Position numbers and translations under genes: made by a program
Notes under the pieces: generated by a model
What the model saw: the letters and a program-made list of their open reading frames with translations, nothing else
Told to the model about the DNA's origin: nothing
The model's database searches: none
Shown here: piece by piece, positions 47,280-58,797 of the stretch
How positions within the stretch are numbered: the first letter of the stretch is position 1
How the letters are laid out: each line of letters starts with the position of its first letter
NCBI RefSeq assembly: GCF_030272615.1
Contig: NC_081414.1
Location: 340,672,502 to 340,736,501, forward strand
DNA from: Cryptomeria japonica
Taxonomy: Eukaryota > Streptophyta > Pinopsida > Cupressales > Cupressaceae
Reading direction: 5' to 3'
DNA: 64,000 nucleotides

Positions 47280-48705
47280 ACCCCTCAAGCCAATGCCTTT
47301 GCTCTCAGATCACTGAGCAAAGTGACTTAGGGATGACAATCATGAGAATGAGGGATGTTTGATCAATCTAACATGAACACAATCCTAAATATGTATGATA
47401 TTAACAAATATGTATTAAAATAGCATGAATATGATGATAAGATGGAAGGATTAGTAAAAGAACTATCCTAACAAGATACACTAGCTTAATATGGTTATTT
47501 ATGATAATAGAAATGCTTCTAAAATGTTTATTAGATTATTTCTATTCAAAAAGTGACTAAATGCTTTTATAAAATGACTAGATATGGATTAGATTTATGA
47601 AACTTGGATGATGAGTAAAATATCTATAAGTTTGACACTAAAGACTTGGATATGAGAATGAGAGAAGAAGGTCTCTATTTATAGGAAAAATAGGGCAATG
47701 AAGGGTCAAGATTGGATGATTTTATCAATGGTTGGGATTGAAAGTTATCAATCCATGTTTACAATTCTCACCAATGAAATGGTGATAATTGTCAGCATAA
47801 GACTTCTTGAGAGGAGATGTAAGAAGCATTAAATGCTTGAGAAGACCTCATGGTTACCTTAGAAGGTAAGGGTTAATGTTAGGTTAGGGTTATCCATTGG
47901 ATAAAGATTTTACCCAAAGGATAAACTCTTATGCAAGGGTTAAAGGGATAACCATGGTCAAAGCAATGAATGCTTGATGAGACCCTTGGGTTAGATGAGG
48001 GTTGAGTTAGAGAGAAAGTCTCTAACCATGCAAGAAGGTTGAGTTAACCATTAATGGTTTGAAAGACTTTCAAGGTTAACTTGTTGAAGACATAAAGCCT
48101 TTAATGGTTTTCAAAGACTTTGAGGGTTTGAGAAGTGACTTCCCTTTGTTTAGGGATGTGACAATATTTAGTAGATGGGTTAGGCTAATTTAGAAGTGAT
48201 TAGAAGAATCTAGAAGGGGGTTTAGAGAGGCAAGTGGGAGATGTAGGATTTTTCAAGTGGGTGGAGGGTAATTTTAATTAAAATAAATTGCTTTATTTCA
48301 ACAAAAATAGATGCAATTTGCATAAATGCAAGTGGGGGATTTAAATAAATAAATTATATTTATTTATTTGAAGTGAACAATTTAATTAAATGTAAATTTA
48401 ATCAAAAAGAGTAGAAAGGGGATTTAATTAAATAAAGTGATTTATTCAATTGAAGTGAACAATTTAATTAAATGTAAATTTAATTAAAAAGAGTAGAAAG
48501 GCTATTTAATTAAATAAAGTGATTTATTCAATTGAAGTGATATGAAAGGCCTAGGTGAATTTAATTAAATAAATTGAATAAATTATTTAATCAAATAGAT
48601 GAATGTGAATGATTTAATTAAATAAAATTCAATTAAATAGAGGAATGAGGTTAAAATGAATATTAAATATTCACTTAGGAAAGTGATCATTTTTATATGT
48701 CTACA
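47280..48705 (-). repeat. Element E 3' LTR (left edge approximate)
   Basis: The right edge TGTAGACATATAAAAATG (minus sense) follows the PPT. A minus-strand TATA (CTATAAATAGAGACC) is at 47664-47680. U3 has a long AT-rich zone with an 82-bp imperfect tandem (48338-48550, about 2.5 units). The left edge could lie anywhere from about 47220 to 47350. Confidence 0.65.
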
Positions 48706-48722
48706 CTTTGCCCCTCTTTGAA
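48706..48722 (-). promoter_or_regulatory. Element E polypurine tract
   Basis: Minus strand: AAAGAGGGGCAAAG adjoining the LTR start TGTAGACA. It fixes the orientation of E as minus and so makes the PMD gene antisense to the element. Confidence 0.8.
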
Positions 48723-49027
48723 GTGACGTGTGTGCACATGTTAATTCAAAGAAAAATTTGACGTGTTGCCGAAATTTGATCGGTGTGATGTCGTGCTCCA
48801 GATTTGATAAATGATATTGATGATGCCCCCTCGAGAGATGAATCGAGAAGAGCTTGAAAAGTTTGTTGAGTTGATAATCATTTTAGATTTAATCACATTT
48901 TTAAATTTTGTTTATGTTTAATGCATGCTAATTGATTCATCTCCCGATAATGATGGTTTCTAGGGTTAAAAGTGAGAGAATGAGCAAAATACATGCCCCA
49001 CCTACTAACCCTAATTTACTTTTACCC

Positions 49028-49037
49028 TATAAAAAGG
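49028..49037 (+). promoter_or_regulatory. TATA box of the PMD gene
   Basis: TATAAAAAGG, 58 bases before ATG 49095 and on the strand opposite to E's own transcription. It is close to the plant core-promoter consensus. Inferred from position and sequence only. Confidence 0.6.
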
Positions 49038-49276
49038 TAAAAGTGATTTCATTTGGATCATTTGCACTGCTTGAATTTTTGTGAGAGTGACAAGATGTCA
49101 ATTCCCTATGCTTCGCACTGATTCGAGCACGTTCATCGATACCAGAGGCCGACCATGTATGGTCCACCTGTAAGTCATCCTTATTTTGCCCCTTTTTCTT
49201 TTTGTTTTGTTGAATTTGGTCATGTTTTTAATTTTTTGTGTCGGATTTTCATGGTTTAGTGAGTCAAGTTTGTTGC

Positions 49277-49535
49277 TTAGCGCATATGATAAAACAGTTA
49301 GTGTGTAGGGTTTGTCAACTAGGGTAGTGTCTAGGAGTTGTTGGATAGCACGTCATAGGTTTAGGGTAGCGCATAGGATATAATAGTGCATAGGGGTCGC
49401 AGTGTAGGAGAGAGGGTGGTTTTGGTAGAACGTAGATTAACCTAACACATAGGGTAAAGGTTTTAGCATGTAGCTGAGTTTAGCTAGGGCATAGGTGGCA
49501 GCGTAGTGCATGGTAGGGTTTTCTTAGTGCTTGAG
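49277..49535 (+). repeat. Element E private motif array 1 (TTAGCGCATAGG), in the PMD intron
   Basis: About thirteen degenerate copies, roughly 20 bases apart. The best are TTAGCGCAT (49277-49285) and GTAGCGCATAGG (49366-49377), with TAGTGCATAGG (49384-49394) and others. It is in sense orientation for the PMD gene. Confidence 0.75.
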
Positions 49536-49980
49536 CAGAAAAGTAGCTAGAAAGGAGTGGAAAGGTGGTGGTATGAGGGAAAAATAGATGAAGGAAGATA
49601 ATTTGGGGGTGGGTAGGTGTTTTCCAAGTGCATTGGGATGGGTGTTTAGCCAAATTTGTGCCTGCTATGATGATGTGCGATTCATGATAGATTGTGAAAT
49701 TGCACTTGCTGTTGAAGTACTAAGTGGATTGATTGAATGATGATCCTAATTTTCTTTTTATTTGGATCTTTGATTTTTGCCTTGTCATTGAATGTGATGT
49801 CTGATATGAGTTTTGATTCATGATTTCAGATATGGTTCTTGCGATATGGATTTTTGAGTTGTTCGGAGTATGGATCTTTGATGTGATTTCTCGATATGTG
49901 TCTTTGATTGTTGATATGGATCTTTTGATATGAATTCTTGATATGGTACTTGCGTTATGGGTCTTGATGTGTGAGATGGA

Positions 49981-50175
49981 ACTTGATTTGATATTTTGTT
50001 GTTTCAAGTTGATTTTGATATTCTGATTTCGATATGGGATTTGATGTTTGATATGAAACTTGATTTGATATGTTGTTTTTTGAAGTTGATTTTGATGATT
50101 TGGATATGGGATTTGATTTTGATATGAAATTTGATTTGATATTTCATTGTTTAAAGTTGATATTGATGATTGGAT
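49981..50175 (+). repeat. 71-77-bp imperfect tandem repeat in the PMD intron
   Basis: About 2.6 units, beginning near 49981, 50058 and 50129. Each is built on CTTGATTTGATAT, AAGTTGATTTTGAT and GATATGGGATTTGAT. The preceding 49740-49980 is a looser GATATGGATCTTTGAT-rich stretch. Confidence 0.65.
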
Positions 50176-52183
50176 ATATCGAATAGATGTGGGAACTAAT
50201 ATGTGGACATTCTTTGCTATTACAGGAACAGCTTGGCGTACTTGAGTCGCGAGAGCGATTTCCTAGACCATGGTCTCTGATTCCTTAGTTGACAGAGGAA
50301 GATAGGGATATCATTGAGAGGTGTGGGTTATCCTCTTTGTTGGACATGCCTCGGTATATCATTAACCAAGGTTTGTTGATAGCTTTGGCAAAGAGGTGGC
50401 ATAGTGACATGAACACCTTTCACTTGGCTATTGGTGAGATTACAGTCACTCCCGAGGACTGTTATCAGATTCTACGGATTCCTATGATTTGAGCACTATT
50501 GCTTATGAGGAGATAGAGGAGGATGGGATAGATGCTCTTCTCTGGATATTCCATGATGAGCATATTTTTTGATATGAGATCCCTTGGCAGGAGTTTATAG
50601 ATTTTGATTATGCTCCACTACCTTCTGTACTGGCAGGTTTTGTAGGTGGCTTCTTTTGTCTCAACCATAGGTTGAAGGGATTGGCAGTGGGATGGGGATT
50701 GGTGCTAGAGGATATGGTGACACAAGGTTGTAGGTTTGCATGGGGGTCCTATTTGTTGGCCCATCTGTATAGAGATCTACATCAGGTGGTGTATCTATGA
50801 TACAACAGTTTATCAGTCGGGGTCACATTATCACAGGTGTGGGCTTGGGAGAACATTCCCACGGCAAGGCCACTTGCAGATAGGGATAGACCAATTGGTT
50901 GGGCCTATGCATATGGGTACATAGGGATAGTTGTCCAGCATAAGCTAGGCAAGCTAGAGGATTAGAGGAGGGTGTTGGACGACATTAATATGGTCATCTG
51001 GAGACTGCATATGGATTGTGAAGTGTGGGTAGAGGATGGGCTAGAGATACCCTACATATATATGTCATGATACTTGATAGGGTGGACGTCATTTATCATT
51101 GATAGGTTCTTGCGCAACCGAGTTTAGCGATAGTATGGTTGACAGCAGGGTGTACTATAGGGAGCATGTTTATATGCTTGTCAGAGGCAGGATGTGCCAG
51201 AGTGGGGTCTAACTATCTATAGCGTAGTGGTTGTGGAGGAGTACATGCATTTGGCTGGATAGATATGGGACTACAAGTTTGGAGTGGAAGATTCTGGGAT
51301 GATGGAGGAGTTTACAATGCTCTTCATGGCCCATGTCATAGCATGGATATCAGATCCAGTGAAGATGATTCCCGCTTTCGATGATGATGAGGATGAGCAA
51401 CCTAAGAGGCTAGGGAGAAGGAGAGATGAGGGAGAGGATCTGGAGGAGAGATATAGGGATGGTGAAGGAGATGACGGGGGAGATGGGAGACAAGGAGATA
51501 GAGGAGGGGATGGAGGAGATAGAGGGAGGATTGGAGGAGGAGATGGAGGGAGGAGAGGAGGTTTGGTGGTTGGAGCTGGAGGAGTTGGCCAGGTAGATGA
51601 GGTGATAGCAGTTGTGGGTGGGATGGATGAGTTTAGGTGACTGACTCAGAGGAGGAGTTCAAATGTATTACCTCCATCGATGCCTAGGATAGGGACAAGG
51701 ATGGGTGGTACCATGACATAGGTACCCATTCAGGTTTGGGTACCCACCCATCGAGAGGATGCACATATTAGGTCCCTATAGATGACAGTGCAACAACTTT
51801 AGACATAGGTATTGGCTCAGCAGCACCAGATTACACAGATTACCGCAAAGCAGGATACAGTAATAGAGTGCTTAGGTGGAGCAGAACCTCAGGTGGATAG
51901 CTTGGAGAGAGCGGCAAATGGTGGTTCTATGAGAGACACACTGAGAGAGATGCAGTACGCAGCCAAGGAGGCTGAGTACTATAGGCATTTATATGAGGAG
52001 GTGGTCCCTAAAGATCATAGAGCTCCTAGCTATGTTGTGGTGACATCCAGTCGATCCATGCAGACTCATTCGAGGACAGAGAGAAGAGGGGTTACAAGGC
52101 CTTCTCGACATGATCCACCTAGAGATCTAGGTGCTGGGACATCTGTTGCGAGACCATTAGCCTTAGAAGATAGTCATACTTGA

Positions 52184-53559
52184 GAGACTTGTCTCTATTG
52201 TATTTTGATCATTATATTGTATTTTGATAGATGTGACATCTTTTGTATATTTTGACCATTTTTGAGATATATACGACACCAATTTTCCAATCCATATGTG
52301 ATGTGTTTATGGATGATGATTAATGCATTGATATGATGGTTCCATGATGATGATGTGATGCTTAGATAAATTCTTTTGATTTTGATTATGATGTGAATGT
52401 ATGATTCATGATTTTGATTTATGAGATGTATGATAATGATATGATGTGAGATGTATCTTGAAAATGAGATGTATGATAATAATATGATGTGAGATGTATC
52501 TTGAAAATGAGATGTATGATAATGATATGATTTGAGATGTATCTTGAAAATGAGATGTGTGATAATGATATGATATGAGATGTATCGTGAAAATGAGATG
52601 TATGATAATGATATGGAACTAATTGATCATCCTCATTTTGTCGTTTGGCATTCCTATATAGTCACATGTTTTTGCTTGCTTCATGTTTATCATCATTGAG
52701 CTGTTGATATGTTGAAAATTTATACAAGCATAATAGTATAATTGAATCATAATGACTTGAGAAAAATTAGCATGGATTTTGACATTGCAAGATGGCACAA
52801 ACATCGAGGTATAATTGAACCAAGATGACCTAAGTGTTGCTTACGTGTAAACAGACAAGATTGGACCATTTGTATGTGCAAAGTGGAACAATGTCTTTAG
52901 TGATATGTTGCGAATCACATCTCGAGACAAGTATTTGCACAATACAAGTGATCGCCTCATAGACAAAAAGGTAAAAAATATCAGAATCTCCAACCACTTT
53001 CTCTATCTCAATGCATCGATAAAATTTAGGGGATCCAATAATTCAAAAGGTTTAAGTGCAAAAATAGTCAAAAACTTGATGCAAGATGTTAACAAATTAT
53101 AATTCAGAAAATCATCCATTATGTGTGTTGAAGTTGTTGATCAGATCAATGTTTTGATTTCTTGGTTGTTGGACTTGTTGTTGACAGGATTTCCTCGGCA
53201 TGTTGCGATTCTTGTTTTTTTGAAGTCAAATGAATGTTGCCCCTAGTTAGAGATACCGATCAATGTGGATATGTATAGTAATTACCAAGCCATAGTGGGA
53301 TATAATGAACTGATATTCAAATAAGAAAGGATAGTGATGTTGATAAAGTGTTGGGTGATGGATAATGGTTTTGACTTTGGATACGAAAGATATGAGTAAT
53401 GATAGATAGAGGAGTTGTTCCCTCATAAGTAGCACCTATTTCCAAGTTTTCACCATTTTTTTTAATGCACCCTATTGTTGTTTTGTTGTTTTTGTTATTT
53501 TTTGATTTTTTGATTTTTTTGATTTGATTTATTTATTTTATTTTCACTTTTTCCTTGCA
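52184..53559 (-). other. Spacer between PMD gene and pol of element E
   Basis: No gene seen. It contains the 43-bp tandem at 52423-52617. The section at 52800-52970 resembles copy H at 47080-47250. The short frame at 52905 and that at 53247 are not supported. Confidence 0.6.
52423..52617 (+). repeat. 43-bp tandem repeat, 4.5 units
   Basis: Units start at exactly 52423, 52466, 52509, 52552 and 52595. Each begins GAGATGTRTGATAATRATAT and includes GAGATGTATCTTGAAAAT. Identity between units is very high, so the array is recent compared with the element. Tat/Ogre elements are known to carry tandem repeats in their 3' regions and can seed satellites. Confidence 0.9.
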
Positions 53560-54720
53560 TTAGACCACACAAGTATAGAATTTCTTCAGATGGATGTTGT
53601 TGGTTGGTTCGTCGAGCACATCACCTTCTGAAGTTATTAGCTGATAGGTACCTAATCCATAGACTGATATTATGACATAGGGACCCAACCAGTTAGGCTC
53701 AAACTTTCCCTTCTTTTTTGGATCTTTATCATTTATGGGATTTTCTTTGAGTACGAGATCACAGACTTTAAAAATCCTTGGAATGACTTTATGGTTGTAG
53801 CTTCTCCACATGCATTGCTGGTATACTTTGAGGTGATTATAGGCCCATTGGTGTTTTTCATCTAGAAGCTCCAGTTCTTGCAATCTGTTGACCAGATACT
53901 CCTGATCTGGAATGAGGCCTTTCAAAGATACTTTGAGTGATGGAATTTCTCCCGCAAGAGGTAAAATTGCTTTTGATCCATACACCAAATAATATGGTGT
54001 AGCTCTTGTAGGTGTCCTGATGCTAGTCCTATATGCCCAAAGTGCCATATTAAGTTGTACATGCCAATCCTTTCTTGTATCATTTACTCTCTTCTTTAGG
54101 ATTTTTAGTATTGTTTTATTTGATGCCTCTGCTTGACCGTTCCCCTGCGGGTAGTAGGATGTAGAGAAACGATGTTGGATTTTTAATTCTTTACATAGTT
54201 CTCGTACATCCTAGTTTCTGAAGGGATGCCCATTATCTATGATTATGGAACTAGGAATGTCGTATCTACAAATCAAATAATTGAGAATAAAAGAGGCAAT
54301 TTGTTTTCCAGTTACTATGGTCATTGGGGCCGCTTCAATCTATTTTGTAAAATACTCTATTGAAGTGATAATGAACTTGTGTCCATTTGAAGTTGAAGGA
54401 TGTATTTTACCTACTAAGTCAAGTCCCCACTGACAAAAAGGCCAAGATGTTGTAAATGGCTGCAATTCCTGTGCTGGTACATGGATAAGATTGCCATGGA
54501 TTTGGCACTTAGGACATTTCTTTGCAAATTGATAAGTCTTTCTCCATTGTCGGCTAGTAATATCCCATTCTCAAAAGTTTTTTAGCAAAAGTAGGACCAC
54601 TAGAATGTGTGCCATAGATACCTTCATGAAGATCATGTAAAGCAGAGTCAGATTCATTATGATCAAGACAACAAAGAAGAGTACCATCTAGACCTCAACG
54701 GTAAAGGGTATCAACAATTA
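53560..54720 (-). pseudogene. Element E integrase
   Basis: Zinc-binding end: CPKCQIHGN. Catalytic core: first Asp in WGLDLVGK, second Asp in IIIDNGHPFRN, Glu in GNGQAEASNKT, spaced as in the DDE family. Then NMALWAYRTSIRTPTRATPYYLVYG and a complete C-terminal domain (KFEPNWLGPYVI) ending at 53560. It is in one frame with few stops (one in FTK-stop-IEAAP, one in FRN-stop-DVREL). It is the best-preserved integrase in the window. Confidence 0.9.
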
Positions 54721-55569
54721 GGGTATAACGAGCGGCTTGTCGGATGAAGTTGCATTTTTGGTTCCAAATAAGTCAATGGGTAGGTTATTGGTTTTAAGAT
54801 ACTCATATATTGTTCCATATAAAGGAGAGTCTGAACTAGTTAAGGCATAGATAACATGGGATGTGGAATTGTCATAGGCTGGGGAAAACACTTGCTCTAC
54901 CAGAAACTCATAACGACTTTGTTGCTCTGGAATTTGTAGCAGTGAAGTGATAATAGCCATTGCATCAGCTACTCTATTGTCCAACCTTGGTATTTTATCA
55001 AAGGTGATATGTACAAAATACAATTTGAAGTCATCTACCATCCTTTTAAATGGTAGCAGTTTGTCATCTTTTGTCTGATATTCATTGTTGATATGATTTA
55101 TGACCAGTTGAGAATCTCCATAGAATTTTAGTTCCGTGATTCTCCATTCCATGACCATTTTGATTCATGTGTCTAGTGCCTCATACTCAACAATGTTATT
55201 TGTGCATGGAAACATGAGTTGATATGATCGAGGTATGGTGTGTCCTTCAGGAGTGACGAATAAGATGCTGACACCTGAGCCATGTTGAGTGTAGGAACCA
55301 TCAAAGTACAAGGTCCATTGCTTGGTGGTAATAGTAAGGACATCCCCGTTTGGAAATTTGACCTCCATTAGTTGCTTATCTGGTAGTGGTACTTCAGCTA
55401 ATTGATCTGTAATCACTTGTCCCTTGATAGCCTGATGCTCTGTGTAGTGGATATCAAATTCATTGAGAATCATGACCCATTTAGCTAGTCTACCTGTGAG
55501 AGCTGCTTTGCTGAGTAAATACTTGAGAGGATCAATTTTTTCTACTAGCTTGATTGTGTGAGCTAGCAT
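54721..55569 (-). pseudogene. Element E second (archaeal-like) RNase H
   Basis: The first part (55569-55345) is the end of the regular RNase H and the linker (LTGRLAKWVMILNEFDIHY, DQLAEVPLPD). The second RNase H has Asp in WTLYFDGSYTQHGSG, Glu in NNIVEYEAL, Asp in YGDSQLVINHI and the last Asp in RLDNRVADAMA. One stop lies near 55162. A second RNase H between RT-RNase H and integrase defines the Tat branch of Ty3/Gypsy. Confidence 0.88.
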
Positions 55570-55926
55570 GTAATGTCAGAACTTTTTAGAAGTGAAGACT
55601 ATAGCTAAGTAGGCCTTCTCAATGAATGTGTAATTGGGCTCATAGCCATTTAATGTCCTGATGATGTAATAAATAGCTTATTCCTTGCCTTCTTGATCTT
55701 CTTGTGCTAACAGTGTCCCCAATTATATGTTCATTGTTGATATGTAGAGGATGAGCAACTTTCATGCTATTGGTGGTACCAAAATTGGTGGGTTCATTAG
55801 ATATTTCTTGATTTGATAGAATGATTATAAACATTTGGCTTCCCATCTGAATGGTATATTCTTATGTAGCAAATGATTGAATGGTAGACTTTTATCTGCT
55901 AGTTGGCCGATGAATCACCTAATTGA
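55570..55926 (-). pseudogene. Element E first RNase H (frameshifted)
   Basis: Located between RT and the linker of the second RNase H, where the regular Gypsy RNase H belongs. Several frameshifts leave only pieces such as LLAQEDQEG- and YYIIRTLNGYEPNY-like segments in changing frames. Assigned mainly by position. Confidence 0.55.
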
Positions 55927-56706
55927 CTAGAGCCGTCCTTGTAGAGATCTAACTTGGCTAATATTCTTGGGAGGTGGCATCTCCATGATGGCAAGTACCT
56001 TCACTGGATCTACTTCAATGCCTTTTGCTGACACAACGTAGCCTAATAATTTACTTGATGTTACCTCGAAGACACACTTCTTAGGGTTGAGCCTGACTTG
56101 GAATTTCTCCAATCTTTCAAATATTTTCTTTAATATGTCCAGATGTTCTACCTGGGTAAATGATTTAGCTAGTAAATCATCTACATAGTCCTCCATCAAG
56201 GTATGCATCATATCATGAAAGATTGTCATCATTTCTCTTTGATAAGTTGCCCCAACATTCTTTAAGCCAAAAGGCATGACATTCCAATAATACATTTCCC
56301 AAGGATAGGTGAACGCTGTTATATCTAGATCCTTAGGAGCTATCTTGATTTGATTGTAGCTAGAAAACCCATCCATTAATGATATCATTGCATGGCCTAT
56401 TGTGAGGTCTACAATTATGTCGATGTTGGGCAAAGGAAAGTTATCCTTTGGATAGGCTTTATTAACATCCCTAAAATCTATGCATATCCTAATGCTTCCA
56501 TCTGGTTTGGAAACTAGCACAATGTTTGAAATCCATTTAGCATAGTCTATAGGTCGAATAAATCTGATGTCTAATAACTTCTTTAGTTCAACTTTGACCA
56601 TTAATGCTACATGTGGATTCATCTTTCTTAATTTTTGCTTGACTGGCTTAGATCTTGGATCAATAGATAAATGATACATGATTAAGTGTGAATGAATCTC
56701 AGGCAT
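55927..56706 (-). pseudogene. Element E reverse transcriptase
   Basis: 259 uninterrupted codons containing the full RT core: KLRKMNPHVALMVKVELKKL, WISNIVLVSKPDGSIRICID, DFRDVNKAYPKDNFPLPNID, the FSSYNQIKIAPKD palm region, FGLKNVGATYQREM and the catalytic YVDD at residues 174-177, then ECL-like KKCVFEVTSSKLLGYVVS. The catalytic Asp of motif A is retained as MDGFSSY. The most intact domain of E. It shifts frame after SQVRSLQGRL. Confidence 0.93.
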
Positions 56707-58797
56707 ATCTTCATAGGACCAAGCAAAGTTGATTTTCTTTTCTTTGAAGAATTTGATAAACTGATTTTTCTTCTTCTGTTAGAGATTTTGCTAGGTGTAT
56801 TTTTTTAGTGTTCAGGAAGAGTGTCGAGTCTCCCATCTTTAGGTGCCTTAAAAAGGTTTTCACCCTCAGATGTGTCCTTTATTTTGACTTTTTTGTGATT
56901 TATTGCTACCATTGACTGGTTTTTCAGCATTAGACCCTTTATTTCTTTCATTTTTGTGACTGAAAGACTTGGCACCCTCCTAATTGCAGATATTATTACT
57001 TTGTTTACTGGTAGATTTTTTTTCCAAGTTGATAGTACATAGGTAATGGATAATGGATTCATCTAGGAAAATATGTATGTCATGGTTTTCAGGTTCATCC
57101 CAGTCTATGAGATTAGGAAATATGACTAGTAAAGAGTCATTGGGTGGGTTGAGGTTGGTTGTGGTAAGTGTCATGATAGAGGAATCATTAAGGTTGTCTA
57201 GGATATTAGATAGATTAATGATATTGTCGAGGTCTTCGATGGTATCATCTTCTATGTAGACTTTCTCGTAGAGCCACTGCTCATTTTCTTTGGCTTCGTA
57301 GATATGTTGTGGACCAAATTCAAGCAGTCTAGACTCCGTGCCTTGTCCCTCTTGAGAAAGGGGTGTATGAATAGTACTCTCAAGAATATCTTTAGTAACA
57401 TTTGAACAACTGCCCCATTCATAGTCATTAGAATCAGTCTCTGAAGTGTTGTCCCAGAGTCTTTCAGTGCTGCTGACAGGTATGTTGTAAGGTGAAAAGA
57501 GGTCCCTGATAATTGATACCAGTCTGATAGTTTTCTCTGATTCCATATCAAATCCTTCTTGTACTCTTTGCATCTATTCATATATTTTTTCTCCTTGGGG
57601 ATTAGTAATTTCTTTAGGAGGTGATTTCACCTTGCCTTGAATGGGTTCTTGAATATGGTGTACTTCCTCATAAGATGCTTCTTCTCTTTGAATGACAAAC
57701 TCCTCTTGTTATTTCTCTTTTTCTTGGTGTTCTCACTCTTTCCTTAGTTTTTTTGCTACTTCATGTAATGCCTCCTACCATGAGTCCTCATTATATTTCT
57801 TCTTTTCTTTCCATTGAGGTTTTTGATATTTGTTCTTCTTTTGCCTTGGGGGTAGACGGTGTCTGTATCACAATCCTATTTTGTCCCTAGAAAATTGTGA
57901 AGGAGGGTCCAATGGTTCTGTAATGCCTTCTTGATATTTGCCTATAGGTCCTTTGCCATTGTATCCAATCCTTGCATGATCAAGGATCCTTTTCCATATT
58001 GTTGTGTTGGTATAGCTACCTCCATAGTAGTAGCTCTGACTTCTTCTTCATCCTTGTATAGCCAACTAAGGATGTCTTTCTCTTCTAATTCATGTGCTAG
58101 TGTGCCTAATTGGATAAATTTTCCATCAAACTTGGTGATGGGTTGTGCTGCTTGATGTGTTGATGTAGAAGGTTGCCCATGAGTTTTTCGTGATGCTGAT
58201 AATTTGGTTAGACACATGGGTTCGAAAGAGTATTCTCCCATGCCTTTCTCTTTGATTTTCATCTTTTGTTTGAAATCCATGGATAAATATTTGAGATTTT
58301 CTTGATGATGATCTAGTACTGAGGAAGTTTGGGCTTCCCTATTGTGTGGAACCAATTTGTCATGGTTTGCCCCTATAGCATTGCAATGTTGAAAGGGGTT
58401 ATTGTTAGCTGATATAGAAATATCCTGCCCGTTATATGGGAATTTGACACATTGGTCGTAGGTTGACGGTACCACTTGCATTTCATGTATCCAAGGACGA
58501 CCCAATAAAATATTATATGTGAGGTCTATGTCTAAGACTTGGTACATAGTGTCCCTTTATATCGGTCCTACCTGAATAGGTAATATTACTGTTCCCTTGG
58601 ATGATCTTTCTTCATCATCATATGCTTTTGTGGTGATCTTTTTGTGTGGATCAATAGACTATTCAGACAAGCCTAATGCATGGATAAGTTTTAAGGTACA
58701 GATATTGAGACTAGCTCCTCCATCTATTAATACTATTGACTAAGACTTCAATGTGAAGGGTAGTATTATGTGGATGGCTCAATGAGATATTATCATG
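56707..58797 (-). pseudogene. Element E protease and protease-RT linker
   Basis: The active-site motif VLIDGGASLNICTLK is at about 58735-58690 and the conserved VLDIDLTYNILLGRPWIHEM at 58545-58480. Downstream lies a long acidic, Ser/Asp-rich linker (57573-56980, with repeated short LDNLND-type phrases) that leads to RT. Frames change near 57,900 and 57,580, and many stops occur at 57,600-57,900. The protease processes the Gag-Pol precursor. The long linker is usual for Tat elements. Confidence 0.8.

Larger units (their letters stand above)
49170..50225 (+). other. Intron of the PMD gene
   Basis: A 1056-base GT-AG intron: GTAAGTCATCC at the start, TTTGCTATTACAG at the end, T-rich first part. 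It keeps the reading frame across the junction. It contains the private motif array (49277-49535) and a 71-77-bp imperfect tandem (49981-50175). Confidence 0.7.
49095..52183 (+). pseudogene. Plant mobile domain (PMD) gene, antisense additional ORF of element E
   Basis: Exon 1 is 49095-49169 (25 codons, MSIPYASH then a TGA at codon 9). The donor is CCT|GTAAGT at 49169/49170 and the acceptor is TTACAG|GAA at 50225/50226, both in phase 0. Exon 2 opens with EQLGVLESRERFPRPW and the PMD core: ERCGLSSLLDMPRYIINQG, ALAKRWHSDMNTFHL, GEITVTPEDCYQILRIP, VLAGFVGGFFCLNHRLKG, RFAWGSYLLAHLYRDL, VWAWENIPTARPL. A linker rich in Gly, Asp and Arg follows (about 51400-51560), then a helical tail ending at 52183. 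One frameshift near 50490 and about ten stops disable it. PMD proteins such as Arabidopsis MAIN and MAIL1 act in the nucleus in gene and transposon silencing, and PMDs are also found inside transposons. Here it is inferred to be element cargo. Confidence 0.85.
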
